Shown: positions 51,387 through 60,194 of the stretch, piece after piece
How the letters are laid out: each line of letters opens with the position of its first letter
Position numbering within the stretch: the first letter of the stretch is position 1
Assembly: GCF_016756595.1 (NCBI RefSeq)
Contig: NZ_AP023257.1
Location: 2,434,001-2,498,000, forward strand
Direction: 5' to 3'
Origin: Mesorhizobium sp. L-2-11
Lineage (GTDB): Bacteria > Pseudomonadota > Alphaproteobacteria > Rhizobiales > Rhizobiaceae
Length of the DNA stretch: 64,000 nt
Made by a program: the position numbers and the translations under genes
Notes under the pieces: model-generated
Told to the model about the DNA's origin: nothing
Seen by the model: the letters and a program-made list of their open reading frames with translations, nothing else
Databases searched by the model: none

Positions 51387-51538
51387 AGAGAGGCAGGCAC
51401 CCGTGCTCGTTCCGAAATTTCGGTGCGAAATTTCGGTGACAGTGCACTATTTTCTTCCCCGCCAACCAATAGGGCGCTGGCGCCGAGAAGCAATTGGACG
51501 CTGGAACTGCTTTTCAGGACCACGGATTCAAAATGCCA
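51387..51538. repeat. Repeat-bearing spacer at the right border of the acyltransferase gene
   Basis: It contains a partial GAAATTTCGGTG copy (51415-51426) followed by the fuller 51427-51453 unit, related to the tandem repeats at 49893-49952. From 51514 into the flippase 3' end it matches 49824-49892. Together with the left border this frames the acyltransferase gene. Confidence 0.65.
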
Positions 51539-52987
51539 TCACCGGGTCTCTGCGAGCCGAAGCCGCGCCCTCAGCTTGGCTACAAATTGCATCGCGGCGG
51601 CAGGGTAGACCAGCCAGGTCAGCCCGAAGAAAACCACCGTGCCGGCGGCGCCGCCCGCGACGAGCGAGAAGATGACCGGCATATCGCCGAATAGAGCGCT
51701 GGCAAGGCCGGCGGCCAGCCCCGTGCTGAGCGAGATGACGACCGACATGCCGATGTCGCGCCATGGCACCGGCACCGGGGTGAGCCGTTCGCTGATGATA
51801 ATGCAGGCTAAAAGGCCGACCAGCGATCCGCCCGCCAGCGCCAAAGCAGCGCCGACCTCCGCCATCGGCGGGATCAACAGCACGGACAGCGCGATTGTCG
51901 CCACCGAGCCGAAGGAATTGGCGATGATCAGCAGCCACGGCCGCTTGTGCGCGTGCACCACGGTGCCATAGACGAAGCTGGCGAGATTGGCACACAGCAC
52001 GCTGAAGGCGATGATCGGAAAGAGCAGGCCGAAACGGCCGTGATATTCAGAGGGCAGCAGGAGCTGCGTGATATCGCTGCTGAGCGCGACCAGCATCGCT
52101 GCAACCGGCAGGCAAAGACGCATCATCAAGGCCATCAATTGCGACAGCAACCGGCCCGATGCAGCAGGCCCGTCGTCGTCGAACCGACTGACCACCTCGG
52201 GAAAGGCGCCCATGTTGATGGAATTGGCGACCATATCGATTGGCTGGCGGGCCAGCGCATAGGCTGCGGCGAAGATCGCCACTGCGCCGGCATCGTAATA
52301 GATCTTGAGGAACACACGCTCGGCGCTATGCAGGCCGAAGCCTACCAGCGCCATGATGACCAGGGGCACGCCGAGGACGAAGAACTCCTTTTGGGTGAAG
52401 CGTGGCGGACCGGCAACGATGCGTCGGGATGCCATGATGCCCGCCACGATACCGGCGATTAAAACACCGAGGCTCGAGCCGAGCGATACCGTCAGAAAGG
52501 AATCTTGATACAGGACGATGGCGCCGATCGGCAACGCCAGCTGCAGCGCGGCGCGCAGGAACTCGAGCATCGAATAGATGGAATGACGCTGCTGCATCTG
52601 CAGCACCGTCAGCGCGTAGCGGCCGATCGAACCGGCGATCAGGTAGCTGCAGACGGCGATCGCGAACTCTACCCAGCGCTCCGGCACGATCACTGCAGAG
52701 GCGACCACGGATATGATCAGCGCCAGCGCCGTGCTGGCAAGCAGCACCCGCCCGGCCAGCATCAGGCTGCCGCGGCTGACGTCGCCTTTGCCGCCAAGCC
52801 TGAGCAAAGCGATGCGCAGCCAGTTGGTGACCGCAATGTCGGTCATTTCGCCGACGGTCACCACCAGGGTCAGCAGGCCATACTCGGTCTGATCGATCAG
52901 CCGCGTCACGATGACCAGCAGGAGCAGCGCGGAAATCCGCGTCAGCAGGATCGCCGGGGCATAGATGAGCGTGGAGCGCAGCAGCAA
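51539..52987 (-). CDS. Polysaccharide flippase (Wzx-like)
   Basis: A 482-residue MOP-superfamily transporter with about 12-14 TM segments; the start is TTG 52987 (LLRSTLIYAPAILLTRISAL). It would flip the lipid-linked repeat unit across the inner membrane. Typical segments are LTLVVTVGEMTDIAVTNWLR, AGAVAIFAAAYALARQPIDM and LLIIANSFGSVATIALSVLL. Its last codons and 3' flank have a partial copy at 49824-49892. Confidence 0.87.
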   Translation of the reverse strand: MLLRSTLIYAPAILLTRISALLLLVIVTRLIDQTEYGLLTLVVTVGEMTDIAVTNWLRIALLRLGGKGDVSRGSLMLAGRVLLASTALALIISVVASAVIVPERWVEFAIAVCSYLIAGSIGRYALTVLQMQQRHSIYSMLEFLRAALQLALPIGAIVLYQDSFLTVSLGSSLGVLIAGIVAGIMASRRIVAGPPRFTQKEFFVLGVPLVIMALVGFGLHSAERVFLKIYYDAGAVAIFAAAYALARQPIDMVANSINMGAFPEVVSRFDDDGPAASGRLLSQLMALMMRLCLPVAAMLVALSSDITQLLLPSEYHGRFGLLFPIIAFSVLCANLASFVYGTVVHAHKRPWLLIIANSFGSVATIALSVLLIPPMAEVGAALALAGGSLVGLLACIIISERLTPVPVPWRDIGMSVVISLSTGLAAGLASALFGDMPVIFSLVAGGAAGTVVFFGLTWLVYPAAAMQFVAKLRARLRLAETR

Positions 52988-53153
52988 AGGGTTGTCCCCG
53001 GAAAAATTCCGCCTCGACTAACCGTCAACCGGCGGAAAATCCAGCGCGACAGCGGCGAAGGGTGAACAGATTCAGTTTGAACTAAAAGATTTGCCGTAAA
53101 CTTACCGGGAACGTTTGCTTTGTGGTTACTCGATCCGTGCTATCCAGAATACC

Positions 53154-54272
53154 ATGCTGCAGAGTCTCTTACCCGATCGAAAAATACATGTCCTGGTCGC
53201 GACCCCGTCGGGTGTGTCGGGGCAGGGCGGTATCGACCGCATCATGGTGGCGCTTGATCGCGAACTCCAACGACAGGGAGTTGGAAAGATCGAAGCGCGG
53301 TTCCTTCCCAGTCGCGGTTCGGGCTCGGTCGCGCTGTCGGTTTTCTACATGATTGGCTTTTGCCTTCGGATGTTCATCGCGCGTATTGGCGGCCGTGCCG
53401 ACGTCGTTCACATCAACGTATCGAGCTTTGGCAGTACCTACCGCAAGATGGTCATCGCGAGGTGCGCGCGGTTGCTCGGCATCCCCTATGTGCTGCATTT
53501 GCATGGAGCTCAATACCAGACGTTCTGGAAGGAAAACCGCAGCTTCATGGGTCGCCGCATCCGGCATATGTTCGAGCATGCCGAACGGATCGTGGTTCTG
53601 GGCCGTATCTGGCGCGACTTCGTCACTGCACGGGCGCCAGGCGCGGCCGCGAACATAGTGATTGTGCCCAATGCTACCGAAGTGCCGTCGCTCGCCCATG
53701 TCGGTGGTGGAGACAGCGTTCACATCCTGTTCCTGGGTCGTATCGGCGACCGCAAGGGCGTGCCGCAATTGTTGGACGCACTGCATCGCATGAAGCCTGC
53801 CAAACAGTGGCGCGCCACAATCGCCGGCGATGGTGACGTCGAGGCCGTACGGGCAAGATCGGCCGGGCTGGGGCTTGCCGGATGTATTGCCTTTCCAGGC
53901 TGGGTGGGTCCTAACGAGGTTGCATCGCTGATCGCTTCGGCCGACATTCTGGCGCTTCCCTCATTCGCCGAAAACCTGCCGGTCTCGGTCATCGAGGGAA
54001 TGGCCTCCGGCCTCGCGGTGGTAACCACGCCTGTCGGCGCCGTAGAGGACATCATCATCGACAAGAAGACCGGGTTGCTGGTGCCGCCCGGCGATGTGGC
54101 GGCGCTGACCGAGGCACTGACAGAACTGGTTGACGACACGGCGTTGCGCGCCCGTCTTGGCTCGGCTGCCATGGCGGTGCACCGGGAACGGCTGGAGCTT
54201 TCTTCGTTCGCGGCATCGATATGCCGTGTGTGGCATGAGGCGGCAAACGGCAGGTCCGGTGCAAAATCATGA
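53154..54272 (+). CDS. Glycosyltransferase family 4
   Basis: A 372-residue GT-B enzyme starting MLQSLLPDRKIHVLVATPSG at ATG 53154. Motifs: GVSGQGGIDRIMVALDREL, PYVLHLHGAQYQTFWKENRS, LFLGRIGDRKGVPQLLDALH, and the E-x7-E region in SFAENLPVSVIEGMASGLAV. It probably adds one sugar of the repeat unit. It overlaps the following CapK-like gene by 4 bp (ATGA), so the two act together. Donor unknown. Confidence 0.9.
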   Translation: MLQSLLPDRKIHVLVATPSGVSGQGGIDRIMVALDRELQRQGVGKIEARFLPSRGSGSVALSVFYMIGFCLRMFIARIGGRADVVHINVSSFGSTYRKMVIARCARLLGIPYVLHLHGAQYQTFWKENRSFMGRRIRHMFEHAERIVVLGRIWRDFVTARAPGAAANIVIVPNATEVPSLAHVGGGDSVHILFLGRIGDRKGVPQLLDALHRMKPAKQWRATIAGDGDVEAVRARSAGLGLAGCIAFPGWVGPNEVASLIASADILALPSFAENLPVSVIEGMASGLAVVTTPVGAVEDIIIDKKTGLLVPPGDVAALTEALTELVDDTALRARLGSAAMAVHRERLELSSFAASICRVWHEAANGRSGAKS

Positions 54273-55687
54273 ATTTTCTTGACGTAGCGCGCGGCGCCTA
54301 TGTGCGAAGCCCGACAGCGGTCAGGCGGCTGCTGGCGCCCATGCTGGCGCTGGCGCCAACTCGGGTAAAATTTGGTGCGACCTATCGGTCGTGGCGGAGC
54401 CGGATCGCCATGGCCGCCGAGGATCCTGTCTATGCCGGGCAATTTCATCTCGCCGCGCTGCGCGCGCTGTTGCGGAAAGCCCATGCCGGAAGTCCGTTCT
54501 ATCGCGAGTCGATCGACCAAGCCCTCGGTCCGGGCTTTGATCTGTCGACGCTGGGATTTGCCGACCTGCGCCGCCTCCCGGTCCTGTCCAAGGACATCCT
54601 GCGGAAGGCTGGAACTGCAGCGTTGGCGGTGCCGATTGCCCAACTGGATGAGGCCTCCGGCAACGGCTCCAGCACCGACAAGCCATTTCACTTCTATCTC
54701 GATAAGGATCGGAGCGCCCGCGAGATGGCGTTCGTCTACCACGTCTGGTCGCGGATCGGTTTTGATGAAGGCACGGCGCGCGTCTGCTTCCGCGGCTTCA
54801 GCCTCGATGCCACCGGCAAGCGACGGCATGAATGGGACCCGGCACTCCGTGAGCTGAGGCTCGCTGTCTTTCCAATGACCGTCGACGACGCCGATGCCTA
54901 TCTCGACCTGATCGACGCGCGGGGCATCACGTATTTTTATGGCTATCCCTCGGCCATAGAGCTGTTTTGCCGGCATATGCGAGTGCTTGACCGAGTACCA
55001 AAACGGCCCGTCAAGGGCATGATGATGATCTCAGAGCCAGTCCATCCCCATCAACGGGAGATCATCCGAAACGTTCTTGGCGACGTACCGCTGTCCTGCT
55101 TCTATGGGCTCAGCGAAAAGGTGCTGTTCGCCGAAGAAACGCCCGGAGCCCCCGGCAGCTACGCGTTCAATCCTCTCTACGGCCTCGCCGAATTGGTCGA
55201 TGCCGCAGGCGAGCCAGTAACAGAGACAGGCAAGGAGGGAAGGCTCGTCGGCACTGGCTTCCTGTCGACCGGCATGCCTTTCATCCGCTACGATACCGGC
55301 GACTCTGCCCGGTTGGTGGAATTGCCGAATGAGGCAAACGGCCAGCGGCTTAGAGTCGAGGCTGTCATGCCGCGCCGAAACGTCGACTATCTGGTGACCG
55401 CCGACGGCGGCCGGGTGGTGACGACGCACCTCGTGCCCGACGGCCCCGCATTCTTCGACGGCATAGAGGAGCTGCAATTCTACCAGGACCATCCCGGCGA
55501 GGCATTGATTCGCTATATCCCGACCGCCGGGGCGCCACCTGCCTGCGCCGCGCGACTCGTCGAGACGTTGGTCAACCGCACAAACGGCCGTATCCGGTTT
55601 TGCCCCAAAGCCGTGGACCGCATTGCCGTCGGGCGGGGCGGCAAGCGGGCGCTCATCAACCAGCAGCTCGACATGTCGCGTTACTGA
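54269..55687 (+). CDS. CapK-like adenylate-forming enzyme (phenylacetate-CoA ligase fold)
   Basis: A 472-residue protein starting MNFLDVARGAYVRSPTAVRR. It belongs to the phenylacetate-CoA-ligase/CapK branch of adenylating enzymes: ASGNGSSTDKPFHFYLDKD is the substrate/ATP loop region, YFYGYPSAIELFCRHM and ISEPVHPHQREIIRNVLGDV follow, then CFYGLSEKVLFAEE and FIRYDTGDSARL. CapK-type proteins in capsule loci are thought to activate an acyl group or to transfer it; none is well characterised. It is coupled to the GT4 gene upstream. The last bases overlap the 3' end of the convergent GH5 gene. Confidence 0.83.
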   Translation: MNFLDVARGAYVRSPTAVRRLLAPMLALAPTRVKFGATYRSWRSRIAMAAEDPVYAGQFHLAALRALLRKAHAGSPFYRESIDQALGPGFDLSTLGFADLRRLPVLSKDILRKAGTAALAVPIAQLDEASGNGSSTDKPFHFYLDKDRSAREMAFVYHVWSRIGFDEGTARVCFRGFSLDATGKRRHEWDPALRELRLAVFPMTVDDADAYLDLIDARGITYFYGYPSAIELFCRHMRVLDRVPKRPVKGMMMISEPVHPHQREIIRNVLGDVPLSCFYGLSEKVLFAEETPGAPGSYAFNPLYGLAELVDAAGEPVTETGKEGRLVGTGFLSTGMPFIRYDTGDSARLVELPNEANGQRLRVEAVMPRRNVDYLVTADGGRVVTTHLVPDGPAFFDGIEELQFYQDHPGEALIRYIPTAGAPPACAARLVETLVNRTNGRIRFCPKAVDRIAVGRGGKRALINQQLDMSRY

Positions 55688-56925
55688 GACGCAAGACCCA
55701 GCGCTCGCACCAGTCCGCCATCAGCTACGGGCGGTCCGTCGGGGAGGATCAGCGACATGCCATGCGGATTGGCGAATTCCCAGACGGACCAGGGTATCGC
55801 CAAGCGTTCCGCCTGCTGGCGCACCGCCTCGAGATAGCGCAGACGGTCAGCGTCGAACGCGCCCATGCGGCCGTCCGCAGACATGAGGATGACGCCGAAT
55901 TCGCCCATGAACAGTCGCCGGCCTGGAATGCCATGCGCCTCGGCCCAGTCAACCGCCTGACGGAAGCTCGCCTCGAGCTGGCTCGGCCCCCAATTCTGCT
56001 CGAAATACCGGGCGATTGCTTCACGCGCCGCGACCATGTTCATCACTTGCTCGACCGGGCTCAAGCCAGCGGCGTCCATCTGTGCCTTAAGGGTTTCGGT
56101 CACCTTTTCGGGCGTGCTGCTGTCGGCCGGCCAGGGCAGCCCCGAGGCGAAAGCGCCTGTCCCCTCGGACCGCTGGTGCGTGAAACTGTGCGGCTCGTAC
56201 ATATGGAAGCTGTAGTAGATGTTCGGATCGTCAAAGCCGGGGGCGAGATTGACCAGTCCGGCAATGCTGCCGCCACAGGCGCCTGTTGCGACGATGGTCA
56301 GTTCGCTGCTGACTGCGCGAATATCGCGGACCGTGTCTGCCATGATCCGCTGCCAGTCATCGCTGCCGCTCGAATCACAGGGGTAGTATGCCGGCTCGTT
56401 GTAAGGCTCGAGGGCTACCTTGTCGGCGCCAACCCTGGCCAGCATGGTGGCGACCGCCACAACCATTTCGCGATAGCTGGCAACGCCTTCGCTGTCGGCA
56501 CCGTCATAGATCATCTCCATGCTGTAGGCTGGAACCTGGGTGACGCCGTGCAGGTCGAAAACTACCTTGAGGCCCGCCGACGTGACCCGCTCGACCGCGG
56601 CGGCAAGTATGTCCAGCGCCTGCTGGCGTTTGGCGCCCCGGCTGGCAAGCAGAGGGCCGGGGTCGACGCTCAGCCGGACGAAGTCGAAGCCCATCGACCG
56701 AATGCGCGCAAACGCGTCGCCGGGCCAATCGGTGAGCGGCCCATGTCCAGCGCGCCACTCCTGCTCGCTGCGATAGGGCGGCCAACGATAGGACCCATCG
56801 TCCTCCACCGGCGACCAGTTGAGCCATTCATGCACGCCAACGCCGCGCTGCAGCGGGATCGGTGCAGCGTTGGCGGCTATCGCCATGCCGAGCATCCACG
56901 CTGCTACAAAAGCCGTCCTTATCAT
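55681..56925 (-). CDS. Secreted glycoside hydrolase family 5 (cellulase-like)
   Basis: A 414-residue protein starting MIRTAFVAAWMLGMAIAANA, a Sec signal peptide with cleavage around ANA-AP. The TIM-barrel GH5 pattern is clear: FDFVRLSVDPGPLL, KVVFDLHGVTQVPAYS, the acid/base Glu in VALEPYNEPAYYP and the nucleophile Glu in RRLFMGEFGVILMSADG, followed by PWSVWEFANPHGMS. Periplasmic glycanases in EPS loci trim or release the polymer. The gene is convergent with the CapK-like gene and divergent from the heparinase-like gene. Confidence 0.88.
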   Translation of the reverse strand: MIRTAFVAAWMLGMAIAANAAPIPLQRGVGVHEWLNWSPVEDDGSYRWPPYRSEQEWRAGHGPLTDWPGDAFARIRSMGFDFVRLSVDPGPLLASRGAKRQQALDILAAAVERVTSAGLKVVFDLHGVTQVPAYSMEMIYDGADSEGVASYREMVVAVATMLARVGADKVALEPYNEPAYYPCDSSGSDDWQRIMADTVRDIRAVSSELTIVATGACGGSIAGLVNLAPGFDDPNIYYSFHMYEPHSFTHQRSEGTGAFASGLPWPADSSTPEKVTETLKAQMDAAGLSPVEQVMNMVAAREAIARYFEQNWGPSQLEASFRQAVDWAEAHGIPGRRLFMGEFGVILMSADGRMGAFDADRLRYLEAVRQQAERLAIPWSVWEFANPHGMSLILPDGPPVADGGLVRALGLASQ

Positions 56926-57042
56926 CGCCACTCTTTCCTTTTCATGGTCGGAGATATTAACCGCAGGATCGGAAAAGAGGATTGCGGTCGCGCGGCTTTT
57001 CGACAGCATGGTATACAAGAATCGAAACCCTGACGGGGCGGT

Positions 57043-58965
57043 ATGAGAATCGGCTGGTACATCAATCGGTTGCGCAGCATGGAGCCGGCTGAGGTGTTGC
57101 ACCGGCTGGGCGAGCAGCGTCGAAGGATCGCTTCGCGCCGCCGCGACGGCGGCTGGCAGCGTTATGCTTCGCCCCGGTTGCATCCGGTGCTGCGCGGACT
57201 GCGCGATGCTGTGCTGGCTGCGACACCGGCACAACGGCAAGCCATAGCGGCGGCGGCGCAAAAGGCGCTTGGCGGCGAGTTTTCCGCACTTGGGCGGACA
57301 TGGCCGCGGCGCCATCCCGATCGGCTGTTTCCTCCCGAGCTTTGGCGCCTTGATCCGGTGACCGGCAGGCTTTGGCCGGGTGCCGAGGCCCATGCTTTCG
57401 ATATCGATTTTCGCCATGGCGGCGGCCGCGGCGATGTAAAATATGTGTGGGAGATCAACCGGTTGCAGCAGTTGCTGCCACTGGCCGCCCACCTGCTCCT
57501 CGCCGGCGACGACCAGTCCCGGAGGGCCATTGAGGCGGCGATCGATAGCTGGCATTCAGCCAACCCGCCGTTTCGGGGGGTTGGCTGGGCCTCCGGCATC
57601 GAAGTCGCGCTGCGCGCCATCAGCCTGATTGTCATCATGGACCTCGTCGGCGACCGATTAGGCGCGGCGACACGGCAGCAAGTGGGCGAAATACTGGCGG
57701 CAAGCGCCTATTGGCTGCCGCGGTTCCCCTCCCGGTTTTCCTCCGCCAACAATCATCTCGTCGCAGAACTGGCTGGTGAGTATCTGATCGGCCTGGCGTT
57801 GGCGGCCGCGCCCGACGCTGCACGCGGCGCCCTCCAGGCTGAGGCGCGCAAGCAGATTCTCGCCGATGGCGCCGGTGCCGAGCAGACCCCGACATATGCG
57901 GCCTTCACCGCCGAACTCATCTTGCTGTGCGCCGCTGCGGCACGCCAGGCTGGAACGCCGTTTGCCTCGCCCGTCGAAGCGCGTCTGGCCGCTTTTGCCA
58001 ATTTCGTCGCCTGGCTGCCACCAGCCGCCGGCTTTGGCGACAATGACGAAGGTCGCGTTCTGACGCTCGGGGACGAGCCGGACTATGTCCGATCCGTCGC
58101 CGCCGCCGTCCATGGCTTTCTACAGATGCCGGGCAACGCTGCTGAGGCCGACGATTTTCGGGCGCTCGTCTTTGGCACGCCGTCGGCGCCGGCACCGACG
58201 TCGCGTGGCCTGCAGACGTTCACGCAAGGCGGGCTCTCCGTCTGGCGCGGCGAGATGAACGGCCGCAGCATCGATCTGACATTCGACCACGGCCCGCTCG
58301 GCTATCTCTCGATAGCGGCTCACGGCCATGCCGACGCGCTGTCGCTGACCTTGTGCATCGATGGCGGGCCGGTGCTGGTCGACCCCGGCACCTGGCTCTA
58401 CGGTTCGGGAGGCGTCTGGCGCGACTGGTTTCGCTCAACACCAGCGCATAACACGCTGAATATCGAGGGCAAAAGCCAAAGCATCATCGCCGGGATGTTC
58501 AACTGGTCGCACAAGGCGGTTGCGGAGTTGGTCGAGAGCGAGCCGGGAACGCACTGGAAGCTGCGCGCCCGCCATGACGGGTATAAAAATCGCTTCGGCG
58601 TTGTGCATCAGCGCACCGTGACGCACCAGGCCGACGGCATCGTCGTGAGCGACCAACTGCTCGGTGGCAGGCGCGTGGCCGAGGTCGTCTTTCAACTCGC
58701 AGCCGGTCTCGGCACCGACCGGGACGGAAACACGGTCACGGTACTGCGCCGCGATGAGCGGCTGATAGCCATGCGCTTTCCGGACGCTGCGATCGACATC
58801 CGCGCCGGCGGCGACGCACCGGGGCAGGGCGGCTGGGTTTCACCGCGTTTTGGCGCCAGGCAACCGGCCGAACGCATCGCCTGGCGTGGCGAAGTGGGCG
58901 AAGACGGAATTGAGATACACCTCGCGGCAATCCCCCCGCCGTTACGATCGGGGCCGCTACGATAG
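57043..58965 (+). CDS. Heparinase II/III family protein
   Basis: A 640-residue protein starting MRIGWYINRLRSMEPAEVLH. An alpha-toroid N-terminal domain (YVWEINRLQQLLPLAAHLL, then SSANNHLVAELAGEYLIG) is followed by a beta-sandwich lyase domain with the typical SIAAHGHADALSLTLCIDGG and PVLVDPGTWLYG. Such uronate lyases or related enzymes cleave uronic-acid-containing polymers, which fits the ManNAcA genes here. No clear signal peptide is seen, so its compartment is uncertain. Confidence 0.88.
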   Translation: MRIGWYINRLRSMEPAEVLHRLGEQRRRIASRRRDGGWQRYASPRLHPVLRGLRDAVLAATPAQRQAIAAAAQKALGGEFSALGRTWPRRHPDRLFPPELWRLDPVTGRLWPGAEAHAFDIDFRHGGGRGDVKYVWEINRLQQLLPLAAHLLLAGDDQSRRAIEAAIDSWHSANPPFRGVGWASGIEVALRAISLIVIMDLVGDRLGAATRQQVGEILAASAYWLPRFPSRFSSANNHLVAELAGEYLIGLALAAAPDAARGALQAEARKQILADGAGAEQTPTYAAFTAELILLCAAAARQAGTPFASPVEARLAAFANFVAWLPPAAGFGDNDEGRVLTLGDEPDYVRSVAAAVHGFLQMPGNAAEADDFRALVFGTPSAPAPTSRGLQTFTQGGLSVWRGEMNGRSIDLTFDHGPLGYLSIAAHGHADALSLTLCIDGGPVLVDPGTWLYGSGGVWRDWFRSTPAHNTLNIEGKSQSIIAGMFNWSHKAVAELVESEPGTHWKLRARHDGYKNRFGVVHQRTVTHQADGIVVSDQLLGGRRVAEVVFQLAAGLGTDRDGNTVTVLRRDERLIAMRFPDAAIDIRAGGDAPGQGGWVSPRFGARQPAERIAWRGEVGEDGIEIHLAAIPPPLRSGPLR

Positions 58966-59204
58966 CGACTTGCGCTGCAGCAGAGCGGCCTATCCGGTGT
59001 TCCGGCCATATTCGAGATTAATTACGTCAGGACATTTAGCGTTTTGTTACGGTTGAACTGCTAATCTGGCGCAAATCCGGCATGCTTTTGCTTGTTGTAG
59101 CCGCAATAGCCACCTGGTTGCCGGCAACATGCAGTGGGTTTGGCAAGTTTCTTGCTTTGCAATTCGCTGGACGGCCATTTTACGGCCCAGGAGCCACCGC
59201 AACG

Positions 59205-60194
59205 ATGTTTTCTGAATTCGCCGGGTTGATTGTGGAAAAGCTTTCGAAGGTCGATCTGGTGACGCTCGGCCTCCTGTTTTTCACGGCACTGGGGAGCGCG
59301 GTGATCGCTTACTGGCGGACTGTCGAGCATAAGTCCCTCAGGGACTTTTTCGATTTCGCTTTCCCGGCGGAAGTCATCCTGCACCCGTCGGCGCGAGCGG
59401 ATGTCCTGTTTTGGGTCACCAAACGGGCGATAATGCCATTCCTGCTCATCCCTGCCGGCGTCACCTTCGTTGCCGCCGTCGGCTATGGGACGCACCAGGC
59501 AATCGGCTGGCTGCTCGATATTCAGGCGCCGCTCATCGATGGCGAGGCCGGCCCGGTGACGATCGTCGTCTTCACCGCAACCATGCTGATCGCCTACGAC
59601 ATTTCATACTATCTCTACCACGTCGCCCAGCACCACTTCCCGTTCCTGTGGGAATTGCACAAAGTGCATCATTCGGCCGAGGTGATGGTGGGAATCACCA
59701 AGGATCGGGTTCACCCGCTGGACGATCTGATGAACCGTATCTGGGATGGCGTCATCCCGGGGGTCTGCTTCGGCATCTGGAGCCTGATCGCGCTCGATCC
59801 AGTAGAGATCGCCATCTTCGGCATCAACGTCTATGTCATCCGCAACATCCTGATGATGGACTTTGTTCGTCATACCCATTTCAAGATTTCCTTCGGCCCG
59901 TTGAACAAAATCATCTTGTGTCCGCACTGGCACCAGGTGCACCACAGCATCGACCCTCGCCACTACGACAAGAATTTTGGCCTGCTGTTTTCGTTCTGGG
60001 ATCGCCTCTTCGGGACGCAGTTTGTCCCGGATCCGGATGAAGACCTCAAATTTGGCCTGATCGATCGCGATGTGCGCGACTATCAATCACTGTTTGGGCT
60101 TTACATCCTGCCGCTCAGGAAGATGGGAGGGCATGTCCGCAAACTGTTCCAGAGGCGTCCCGATGCCATCGCACAGGATCGTTCCCCTTCATGA
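59205..60194 (+). CDS. Sterol desaturase/fatty acid hydroxylase family protein
   Basis: About 329 residues from ATG 59205, which has AGGAG 12 bp upstream; an in-frame ATG at 59082 would add 41 residues but lacks a ribosome-binding site. Several TM helices surround the di-iron histidine motifs: YDISYYLYHVAQHHF, ELHKVHHSAEVMVGITKDRVH, RHTHFKISFGP and CPHWHQVHHSIDPRHYDKNF. Members hydroxylate or desaturate lipids. In an EPS locus the target may be a lipid carrier, an acyl decoration or a hopanoid. It overlaps the following GNAT gene by 4 bp. Confidence 0.87.
   Translation: MFSEFAGLIVEKLSKVDLVTLGLLFFTALGSAVIAYWRTVEHKSLRDFFDFAFPAEVILHPSARADVLFWVTKRAIMPFLLIPAGVTFVAAVGYGTHQAIGWLLDIQAPLIDGEAGPVTIVVFTATMLIAYDISYYLYHVAQHHFPFLWELHKVHHSAEVMVGITKDRVHPLDDLMNRIWDGVIPGVCFGIWSLIALDPVEIAIFGINVYVIRNILMMDFVRHTHFKISFGPLNKIILCPHWHQVHHSIDPRHYDKNFGLLFSFWDRLFGTQFVPDPDEDLKFGLIDRDVRDYQSLFGLYILPLRKMGGHVRKLFQRRPDAIAQDRSPS

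Noticed and set aside
55600..57033. 477-codon plus-strand frame opposite the GH5 gene
   Set aside because: The minus-strand GH5 gene has a signal peptide and both catalytic glutamates; the plus frame is its antisense.
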